From contig CAMWTX010000018.1 of the NCBI GenBank assembly GCA_947177315.1, positions 1 through 15,144 of the forward strand: a stretch of 15,144 nucleotides of DNA. The letters run 5' to 3'. This document shows, piece after piece, positions 1 to 8,400 of this stretch (the first letter of the stretch is position 1; each line of letters starts with the position of its first letter). This DNA is from an uncultured Bacteroidales bacterium (GTDB lineage: Bacteria > Bacteroidota > Bacteroidia > Bacteroidales > P3). A model generated the notes under the pieces. That model was not told the DNA's origin, made no database searches, and saw nothing but the letters and a program-made list of their open reading frames with translations. The position numbers were made by a program, and so were the translations under genes.

Positions 1-426
1 GTTCTCTATCGTTTCGAGGTCTTTGAGCTGCAGTTCGGCATCGATGATTTCCTTGTCGCGCACCGGATCCACACTGCCATCAACGTGGGTAACGTTCGGG
101 TCGTCGAAGCAGCGCAGCACATGGATAATGGCATCCGTTTCGCGGATATTGGCCAGAAACTTATTGCCCAGGCCTTCGCCCTTGCTCGCCCCTTTCACTA
201 GGCCGGCTATATCCACAATCTCCATCGTGGCCGGAATCACTTTCTTGGGATTATCGATTTCCACCAAAACGCTCAGGCGTTCATCCGGAACGGTAATCAC
301 GCCCACGTTGGGCTCGATGGTGCAGAACGGAAAATTGGCCGCCTGCGCCTTGGCGTTGCTCAAACAATTGAACAAGGTGGATTTCCCTACATTGGGCAAT
401 CCCACAATTCCACAATTCAAAGACAT
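1..426 (-). CDS. ychF: Redox-regulated ATPase YchF (Obg-family), N-terminal part
   Basis: This is the first 142 residues of a YchF/Ola1-type P-loop protein; the rest lies beyond the left edge (full-length YchF is about 365 residues). The protein starts MSLNCGIVGLPNVGKST, with the P-loop GLPNVGKS at residues 9-16, the switch-I region NFPFCTIEPNVG at about 31-42, and the G3 block DIAGLVKGASKGEGLGNKF at about 72-89. The NFPFCTIEPN and IAGLVKGAS signatures are typical of YchF rather than Obg or Era. In characterised bacteria YchF hydrolyses ATP in preference to GTP, binds ribosomes and affects stress responses; it is cytosolic. The ATG at 426-424 is the only sensible start because the P-loop follows at once. 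It is separated from gcvH by 123 bases that contain a terminator and a second hairpin, so it is probably a separate transcription unit. I see only a weak promoter candidate (TTTG at 471-468, TTCCTTTA at 450-443). Confidence 0.95.
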   Translation of the reverse strand, partial: MSLNCGIVGLPNVGKSTLFNCLSNAKAQAANFPFCTIEPNVGVITVPDERLSVLVEIDNPKKVIPATMEIVDIAGLVKGASKGEGLGNKFLANIRETDAIIHVLRCFDDPNVTHVDGSVDPVRDKEIIDAELQLKDLETIEN

Positions 427-452
427 TTGCTGTTGTTTTTCGTAAAGGAAAC

Positions 453-488
453 AGGGTGGTTCCAGCACAAAGAGCGCGGGAACACCCT
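453..488. other. Inverted repeat (hairpin) upstream of ychF
   Basis: AGGGTG (453-458) pairs with CACCCT (483-488) and TTCC (460-463) pairs with GGAA (479-482), giving ten base pairs with a single bulged G at 459 and a loop of about 15 bases. On the minus strand the hairpin is followed by GTTTCCTTT. It could be a second, weaker terminator behind gcvH or a structured leader of ychF; the sequence does not decide between these. Confidence 0.5.
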
Positions 489-492
489 ACAT

Positions 493-530
493 AAAAGTTG
501 CGCCTCCCTATTGGCATAGAAAGGCGCAAC
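493..530 (-). terminator. Probable intrinsic terminator of gcvH
   Basis: A perfect 9-base inverted repeat, GTTGCGCCT at 497-505 and AGGCGCAAC at 522-530, lies about 20 bases past the gcvH stop codon. Read on the minus strand the stem is followed directly by TTTTAT (496-491), the order expected for a Rho-independent terminator serving gcvH. The loop is long (16 bases) and the T-run short, so efficiency may be modest. Confidence 0.7.
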
Positions 531-549
531 CTGCGGTCGTCGAGAGAAA

Positions 550-930
550 TTAGGCACCGATCTTGGCCTTGTAGTCGGCGGCACTCATCAACGAAGCCAC
601 GGCAGCGGCATCCGTCAATTTCACTTTGATGATCCAGCCTTGTCCGTAAGGATCTTTGTTTACCAAAGAGGGATCGTCGGCCAAAGCGGGGTTGAGTTCC
701 AGGATTTCGCCGGCGGCGGGCAACAGCAATTCCGAAACGGTCTTTACGGCTTCGATATTGCCGAACACTTCGCCTGCGGAAAGGGTTTCGCCTTCGGTGG
801 TAACATCTACGAAAACAATGTCACCCAATTCTTTCTGAGCGTAGTCGGTAATGCCTACCAAGGCCGTTTCGCCTTCTACCTTGATCCATTCGTGATCTTC
901 GGTGTACTTGAGGTTTTCAGGAAAATTCAT
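550..930 (-). CDS. gcvH: Glycine cleavage system H protein
   Basis: This 126-residue protein is full length for GcvH. It is the lipoyl-carrying shuttle of the cytosolic glycine cleavage complex: it takes the aminomethyl group from the P protein to the T protein and is reoxidised by the L protein. The N-terminus (MNFPENLKYTEDHEWIKVEG) carries the family hallmark YTEDHEW at residues 9-15. The lipoyl attachment site is K63, in FGNIEAVKTVSELLLP, where the usual ESVK/EAVK context is intact. The C-terminal end has the expected DPYGQGWIIKVK block at about 93-104. No gcvP, gcvT or lpd gene is adjacent. My recollection is that gcvH often sits directly downstream of sprA in Bacteroidota; here another gene lies between them. 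It has a candidate promoter of its own (985-1015) and a terminator behind it, so it can be expressed alone. Confidence 0.97.
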   Translation of the reverse strand: MNFPENLKYTEDHEWIKVEGETALVGITDYAQKELGDIVFVDVTTEGETLSAGEVFGNIEAVKTVSELLLPAAGEILELNPALADDPSLVNKDPYGQGWIIKVKLTDAAAVASLMSAADYKAKIGA

Positions 931-984
931 ATCGTAAGTTGTTTAATGTTTTTCGTTGTCAAAGCTCCGCGAGCCAACAAGGTG

Positions 985-1015
985 TAAAAGTAAGGCTTTT
1001 TTGGGAAAACACCAA
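985..1015 (-). promoter_or_regulatory. Candidate promoter of gcvH (Bacteroidota type)
   Basis: On the minus strand TACTTTTA (992-985) resembles the TAnnTTTG -7 box, and TTGG (1015-1012) lies 19 bases upstream as a -33 box. This would place the transcript start near 978, about 48 bases before the gcvH ATG. The last base of the -7 box departs from consensus. No convincing terminator for the upstream gene lies between 1077 and 1015, so read-through is also possible. Confidence 0.45.
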
Positions 1016-1077
1016 TTTGCATTCTCCTCTCATAGAATGAATCTTCAAGGATATTGCCCGGTATCTACCTTCAGCCT

Positions 1078-2463
1078 CTATTTTATAAAATAACCTCCTG
1101 TTTTTTTTGCGCCCCGATACTCAATAACGCCATTATCCGACAGGGTTTTAATCGACCTCATCAAGGTTCTCAGGCCAATATTCAATTGGGCGGCAATCGC
1201 CACCGCACTAAGCCCCTCATGAAGCTCAAGCAACGAAACAATCTGTTTTTCGCGTTCTTTTATCGTGCCATTTATCGTGCCATTTATCGTGCCATTTATC
1301 GTGCCCACTTGTTTTTCTTTGACAGGCTTCATAAACGTTACGGTAAAGAAACCCTTCGTATCAAAGATTGGAGCCGGCAATCCGGCATCCTTCATCAACT
1401 GACACATACGGGGGATACCCGAGCCGATTTTCTCGACAAGGTGCATGCGAGAGAATAATCCAAAAATCAATGGATTCCGGCTCATGCTCTTATGCCCAAA
1501 CTTCTCCGCCACCATCGGCAATAATCCGCCCGGATTAGAAATTTCCACCCTATCGTCGTAGATCTCCACCATTGCGGTCGCCCCCTCTTCATAAAAATCT
1601 CTATGGCAAATGGCATTCATAACAGCCTCTTTAAACACATCCAAAGGAATCTCCCATATTTCCTTTCTTGCATCTGTTCCCTCTATGATATATTCAACAT
1701 CCAACTTGCTTTCAATCCATGAAAGCGTATCGACATATTGCCTGTAAAGAGGTCCGACAAACGTTTTATCATCGATAATATGTACTTTATCAATACCTTT
1801 AAATCGAACACAACGAATAGCCGCATGGGGAAATTTACGTTCCGGTTCTCGGCCAAAAAACAATGCTCCGGCATTTTTAACAACCCCTTCGTCAGTTAGC
1901 AATTCAAGATTATCAAACAATTGCGATATTGGCAAAGTATCCGATATATGTGCTTTCTCAAGGAACAATTTAAAGTTTTGAGAATCTATATCCTTGAACA
2001 TATCAAATCCAGAACAAGGAACAGCGTCATAGAATATTTTGGAACACTCGGCAAAAAAAGCCCGCATTTCTTCAGCTGTTCTGAGTTTTTGGCAGTTCGC
2101 ACCCTCCCGAATATAGATAACGCCTCCCGTTATATATGGCTTATCCTTGCCGCAGGGAATATCTATTACCCAAACGGTCTTGCCGTCAATATCAACAGCG
2201 TATATCTTACATTTTAGAGATGGAGAGATTTCACCTATGGCATCCTGTATGGCAGATCGTTTATCATTGTCTATTTCCGCACCGACAATCTTATTGTCAT
2301 TATCCACCCCTATCAGAAGATAACCCCCGGACGCATTGGCAAACCCCGCAACTTCGTACACAATCTCACGAACCTTGGAGGGCACACTGCGTTTAAAGTC
2401 CACATTGTAGCCTTCCCCTGCCTTGACTAGTTCAAGTATTTGCAATGCATTCAACATACCCAT
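1078..2463 (-). CDS. Schlafen/AlbA_2-domain ATP-binding protein with C-terminal winged helix
   Basis: The 461-residue protein has the layout of the predicted transcriptional regulators of the COG2865 type. An AlbA_2 (Schlafen-like) domain spans about residues 10-130, with EGYNVDFKRS at 17-26 and FANASGGYLLIGVDNDN at 41-57. A GHKL-like ATP-binding domain (HATPase_c_4) covers about 270-380, with FKEAVMNAICHRDF at 277-290, the ISNPGGL turn at 308-314 and GSGIPRM at 347-353. A winged helix-turn-helix covers about 405-461. Between the last two lies a linker of four NGTI-like units (388-401) encoded by an exact DNA repeat. The molecular function of this family is not well established; DNA binding and gene regulation are usual guesses. 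The start is ATG 2463-2461, 2 bases after the sprA stop; ATG 2457-2455 is equally possible. Base composition is much more AT-rich than sprA (20 G/C in 60 at 1741-1800), which suggests horizontal acquisition. It is probably translated by coupling to sprA, because I see no promoter of its own. Confidence 0.88.
   Translation of the reverse strand: MGMLNALQILELVKAGEGYNVDFKRSVPSKVREIVYEVAGFANASGGYLLIGVDNDNKIVGAEIDNDKRSAIQDAIGEISPSLKCKIYAVDIDGKTVWVIDIPCGKDKPYITGGVIYIREGANCQKLRTAEEMRAFFAECSKIFYDAVPCSGFDMFKDIDSQNFKLFLEKAHISDTLPISQLFDNLELLTDEGVVKNAGALFFGREPERKFPHAAIRCVRFKGIDKVHIIDDKTFVGPLYRQYVDTLSWIESKLDVEYIIEGTDARKEIWEIPLDVFKEAVMNAICHRDFYEEGATAMVEIYDDRVEISNPGGLLPMVAEKFGHKSMSRNPLIFGLFSRMHLVEKIGSGIPRMCQLMKDAGLPAPIFDTKGFFTVTFMKPVKEKQVGTINGTINGTINGTIKEREKQIVSLLELHEGLSAVAIAAQLNIGLRTLMRSIKTLSDNGVIEYRGAKKTGGYFIK
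1258..1305. repeat. 12-base tandem repeat, four units, inside the AlbA_2 ATPase gene
   Basis: Four head-to-tail copies of ATTTATCGTGCC (plus strand) at 1258-1269, 1270-1281, 1282-1293 and 1294-1305; the first differs only in its first base. On the coding (minus) strand each unit reads GGC ACG ATA AAT, giving Gly-Thr-Ile-Asn. The unit length is a multiple of three, so gain or loss by slippage would change the linker length without breaking the frame. Confidence 0.95.
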
Positions 2464-2465
2464 CC

Positions 2466-5400
2466 TTATTGCGTGAATTTATAGGTGAGGCTGATGCCGC
2501 CGCGGCCGTTGCTGTTGTAGAACTGGTTGGCGATATAGGGCTTGTTGAGCGTCATGTCGTAGAATACGCGCGCCGAAATCTGCCGTGTGATCTCGTATTC
2601 GGCGTAGAGGTTGATGGATGTGATGAGCGCGCCTTCGGAGGGCGTGTTGAGCTGCTGGTCTATCTTGCGCAGAAGACGGATATTGTCGCGGATACTCAGG
2701 TCGGCGCGCAGCACCACGTCGCTGCTGATGCGGCGTTTGCCCGCCCCGCCCGAATTAACCTTGAAGCCGACGTTCTTGATGCGGTATCCCGCCCCGATAA
2801 TCCATTCCTTGGTGCGCATCTCGGTAATCTGGTTGTTGACGAAGCTCAAGCCTATCTGCCGGCTCTGACGGTATTCGAAATTGAACGAAAGGTCGTTCAC
2901 AAACGTCATGTTGAGCTTGATAAGGGGCGAGAACTGTTCGCTGAGCACGATGCCGTCCATGATATAGCGCGAGCGGAAATTGCCGCCGGCGTCGATGTTC
3001 TCCACAAAATCCTGCGCGTCCCGATACAGCAGGTTGTTGGTATAGGAGCCCACGGTATAAGACGATGAATAGGCGTGCGAAATCGAGAAATTCTTGAACA
3101 CCTTGCGCACCCCTTTTATCTTGGTGAGCCCCGAATAGGTAAGCGACCAGTTGGGCAAGGGAAACTTATCCATAGCCGAAAGCGACACCTTGTAGGGATC
3201 ACGCCCCGTGTAGGCGGCAATCAGGGCGGGGAGCATCACATCCTGGCTGTTCGACATATAGCCCTGCGGAAAATCGCGCCGCGCCACCGTATCGTAACGG
3301 TAGGCATTCCGGTTATAGCCCGGCATGGTGTTGTTGTCGGCCAGACGTTCGGCAATCACAATGCGGTTTTCGAGAAACTTGCGGTAGGTCTTGTCGAAAT
3401 AATTCTTGTCGAATTTGCTGAAGGCCGTTCCTATCATCACGTTGGTTACGTTGTAACTGCCGTTCAGCAAGGGATTGGTTTCGCGGAAATCGCCCGTGGC
3501 GCTATGGTAGGTGTAGTAAGACGATTTGTTTTCCACCTTGCTGTAGCCGAAATTGAGCGTGATGCGGAAATCCACGAAAGGTTCCACCGAAACCTGCGCC
3601 GTGACACTTTCGATAAACTGCTTGTGGTAGGGCGTGGTCATGAGGCTGTCGGTGGAGAGCCAGCCGTTCATGGCCGCGCGGCGGCGTATGTCGGCCTGCG
3701 AACCGAACAGGGCGAATCCCGCGCCCGGCGCATCCTTGCCGAAATTAACGCCGAACAGGTCGGGTTCGGGCATGAAACCGGGCAAGGAGGTTCCTTCGTT
3801 ACGGCTGTAGCTGATGTTGGCATCCCGCACCATCATCAGGAAACGGAGCGCGCCCTTGTATATGGTTTTCCAGGCGCTCTTTACTTCCGCCTCGTCTTCT
3901 TTGGCGTTGGCGCGGCTCATAATCGTGTTGCTCCGGCCACCCCGGCGGTTGCGGCGGTTACCGTCGTTGATCTTCTTGAGGAAGGGCACTTTGTTGTACA
4001 ATCCCACCAGGTTCACCGACCCGTTGGCCGACAAATCCATCGAGTTGCTGATAACATTGCCCAGGCGTTCCTGCGTGGCCAGCGAACCGCCTTCCCAGCG
4101 ATAGACGGCGTTGTAGGCCGCGCTTCCTTCCACCCAGTCGAAAATGGGAATCTTGTTGATGGGCAAGGTATAGGTAAGACCCAGGTTCTGGTCGTAATTG
4201 GTCATGTTGCCGCCCTGGATGAAACTGCGCCATACCGAATCGCGGCGGGAGGCGGTGTTGATGCGTCCGGGCGGTTCTCTCAGGTAGCTGTTGGCGTTGG
4301 CGGCATAGTTGATGCTGATCGACTTGGTGAGGTCGTAACGGAAATTGTAGTTCCGGCTCCAGTCAAAACGCTTATAGACCGTGGATGGCATCAGGATATC
4401 CCAATCGGCGTTCTTGTTGCGCATCTTGCTTTCGGAATACTCGCGTTCCAGCTCCATGTTGAACGAGAACATATTGGGAATATAATTCACATTGAAGTCG
4501 GTAAGTATCGCCGCCCAAGGGTTCGAGGCCATCTTGGTCTTGCCCAGGGGGGTAAAGAATCGGGAAGTGGTGGAATAATCGTAGCCCAGCCCGCCCCGAT
4601 GGATGGTCTGATTGTCGAACTCCATGTCTTCGTCGCGGTGCAGCGTACTCGAATAGGCATACGAAACGTTGAAGTTCTCGATATCCCAGAACTGAGGCTG
4701 CCTTTCGGCGTTGGTACGTTCCTTGCGCACGTTCATCAGGTTTACATTCTGACGTATCGTGTAGTCTTGAATGGCTTTCTTGAATTCTTTCTTTTCCTGC
4801 TTGCCCGTATAGGCTCCCATTTCGTCTTTGGTCAGCACGTCGGGGTCGAGCGGATTGTACTTGGGATTGCTGATCGTGGAGGACAAATCGTAATGCACCG
4901 GCAGTTTCACGCCCGCTTTCTCCGGCAGGAAACGCCCCATTTCCAAATCGACGGCCACATCGTAAGAACCGGTATTGCTTTGCGACAGCTCGGTAAGCTT
5001 CTGTTCCAACTGTCCGAAATTGGCCTGCGTATAGGCCCCCGCCACCGAAATGCTACCCAAATCGCCCAAGGCCAACTGGGCGCGCGCCGTGGCCGCCACC
5101 CCGCCTTCTTTCTTGAATTCGTTCAGGCTGAACTCGTTGACCCACACTTCCACCGACTTGGCCAAACCGTCGTCATCCCCACCCGTCCGGTTCCTTTCCG
5201 GATTGCGCAAGCCTATCAAGATAGTCTTGACCGCACTGATGGCAGGCGTTCCCTTTACCGAATACGTGGCCTTGCCTATCTGCTCGGAATAAACGGTGGC
5301 GTAGGAATTAGAGCCCGATTCGCGCATGAGGCGGTTGCGGTGTTCCTTTACCTTTACCAAGGCACTCAGGTCTATCTCCACCTTGTTGGCTTCCGGCCAA

Positions 5401-8400
5401 ACCAGTTCGCGCGCGCTCTGCCCCCATTCGGTATAGCTCAGGGGAATTTCGTATTCGTAGTAATTGTCGGTATTGTCCGCGCCGAAACGGATAAAGAGAT
5501 GCACGTCGCCATCGCGGGCGTTATCCATTTCATACACTTTTTCCATGTGCACGAACATCTCCATCTTCTTGAACTGGCGCATGTCATAGGTGGTGTTCCG
5601 ATAGATACCGCGCGCATCGCCGTCGGCCAGATTGGTTACCTTGAGGCTCAACGACTGTTCGTTCATCTCCACGTTGTTCTGGTCGGCCGGGTCAAGCATA
5701 CGCTCGATGCCCGGAGGCAACACATAGCGGATGGGCGTGCGCTGGCCGTTTTCTTCCACGTTCACCGTAGCCACTTCGAAGGTGGTCTGCGAACCGCCCG
5801 GCACGGTTTCTCCGGGTTCCAGCAACGTATTGTCGTATTTGCGCCAATCAGAACGCACCAAGTCCAAGGCCGCAAAACGCAGGATAACCGGATCCTTGAA
5901 GCCTTTGAGGAACATACGCACAAAGCGCACCGACTGCAGGTTGCGCATCTGCCCCACCACCTTGTCGGGTTCCTTTACGGGAATCTTGAACTGATACCAT
6001 TTTACCTTGTCGGTGGTATTGTTGCTCAGCTTCACACTGGCTTCATAGACATCGGTAATGTAGTTCTCGCCCACCTCCATGTGGTCGGGGTCGAGCGGTA
6101 TCTCGTATTGATAGTAATTTTCGGCTTCGTTGAGCGTATTGTCTTCGCTGATATCCTCGGTATTGGGATAGTTGGTCTGCTGGGTGGGGTAAGGTTCGGG
6201 ATTGTCGGCGTTGGAGGGCGAGTTTCCGTCGGGGTTGTTGTAGAATTTGTAACGGTCGGCAATCTTGTTGTCCGAATGGTGCACGGTATCCCAGATGCCC
6301 CGCCTGAAATAGATGTAGTTGTCGGAGGAGGGGTCTTCGTAAAGCTTGCGGTAGGCCTCGGAGTTCTGCCCCACGATTTCGCCCATGTCGGAGAGGAACT
6401 GGCGGAAAAAGTCCCGTTCGTCGCGGGAAGAGAGACCGTCGAGCCCCACGTCCTGATACTTGCGCGCGGAGGGTTCGTTGTCGAAACTGTTCACGATGGC
6501 CTGTATCGAAGGAACGCGCCCCCATTGGGTCTCATCCACATTTTCCACCACATCCGAGGTGGGCAGCCCATTTTCGAAAGACTTACGCCCGTCGCGCAGC
6601 ACGTCTTCGGATATATCCCCCAGGTTGAAATACAGCGTACCGCCCGAATGGCGCGGATTGCCGTCCTTGCCATCCATGCCGATAAAGGGGTTCATGACCC
6701 AAAACTCGATATACTCCACATTCGCCGCCTCGAAATCGGTGTTGGTTACCTTGCGCATCACCCCGCCCCAACGGGATTCGGGGTCGCGCAGACTACCGTC
6801 GGCATTGATACCGGCGGTAACGCCGCCCACCGGCCGGGCATCGTAGTTATACGGACCGCGTTCGGAGGGATAGAAGGCCACGTTGAGCACCGTCAGGGTC
6901 TGGGCTTCGTTGGAGGAAAGCTGGCGGCCGGGGAACACTTCGTTTACCAGCACACGGCGCGTGTAATGGTTGGAGAGGTCTTCCTTGGTGATGTTCTTGG
7001 GTCTTGCGCTGCTGTAGAAGATAGGATCCACCGTGTACCACGCCAATTTGGCGCGGTTGCGGCCCGTAACGGTGGTGGAGGCGTATTGGTCGGAGGATTC
7101 GGGAAAGAGGTCGTTCTGCTTTTGCGGCGTACTGGCCAGATACCACGAATAAGGCTCCTTGATGTTGATGGTGCTCTTGCTGCTTTCGAAGTCGTCGATA
7201 TAGGTGGTTCCCGAACGGCCGATGGCACGCGAGTGCCCCGGCAGAAAATGGGCGAACTCCCCGTAAAGGCTGATGCGCGAAGGAGCCTTGCTGTCTTCGA
7301 ACGGCAGAATGGCATCCACCGCCTTGGTGAGCCAGCGGCTCTCGCGGTCGTAGGAGGCGTCGAAACCGTAGATGGTATTGGAAATGGGCTCCTCGCCGTA
7401 GTTTACCTTTTGGGTGAGCGCGCTTTGGCGCAGGTTCATGATGGTACCGCCCACATAGAAATGTTCATCGAAGAAGTGTTCCACCCGCAGCCCCATCATG
7501 CGTTTGGTGAGCAGGCTGTTGGAGCGGCTTTCGGTCTTGATGTCGATGGGAACGCCCGAAGCGAGCACGCCCGGATTGATGATCTGCACGATACCGGCGG
7601 AATAGTTTACCGTATAGTCTTGGTTTTCGACCAAAGGCGTGTTGCCCGCCATCACCGTAACCGAACCTTCGGGCAGGTTATACGCGCCCAGGCTTATTTC
7701 GCTGCCGCCCGACGACTTGTAGCTGCCCACAAAGGTATATTTGTCTTTTTCGCTATACTGCTGCGCCTCCGTTTTGGTCTTGGTGTAAAGTTCGTTGTAC
7801 TGGTATTTGGCGGCCGCCACACTGTCGCCGTCGAACATCTGCACCATATCCCGTCCGAAAGGTTCCGGCCAGGGGAAATAAATCAAGCCCTTGTCGCTCT
7901 GCACGTAGCCCGCGCCCGTGGCGGCTCCGTCCAGGTAATCGAAAAGCCCGTCGGGATTGCGGTTCTGCCGGGTATCCAGATTATCCACGCCGAACACCTG
8001 TATCAGCGGAATGCCGCTGCGCGGCCCGTCGGTAAAATAGCCACTGGGAACTCCCCTCTCGTTGCCCGAATACATGATGTTGAAACGGAAATTCTCGCCG
8101 CTGAGCTGGTAGGTGTTCAACGAATAGACGTTCTTCATCATCAGGTTCCACAAGGGAATCTCCGTGTTGAGCACCGACGATTTAAGCAACTTGACCACCA
8201 GCACCTGCGGGTCGTTGATGCCCTGGTCTGAAAATTCACCCACCTGATACACGGCCGTATCGCCCACAATCTGATACTGGAAGGCCACGGCCAGCACCTG
8301 GTCGCTGTTGATGGTCTGGTTCAAGGTAATGAAACCCAAGGTGGGGTTGAAGGTATATTCGTTGGCATCGAGCCGCCGCGCGCTTTCCACCTTTTCGAAC

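Noticed and set aside
1020..1039. CATTCT/AGAATG inverted repeat as terminator of the AlbA_2 ATPase gene
   Set aside because: Only six AT-rich pairs, with no T-run following on the minus strand.
1054..1458. Plus-strand frame of 134 codons with a repeated peptide (RAIYRAIY)
   Set aside because: It is the antisense reading of the 12-base repeat inside the AlbA_2 ATPase gene; the minus-strand frame has clear domains.
3075..8231. Open frame of about 1,718 codons on the plus strand, a possible giant gene
   Set aside because: It is in exact reverse-complement register with sprA, its product has a His/Arg/Val/Gly-rich composition without recognisable domains, and avoidance of TTA/CTA/TCA in sprA explains it.
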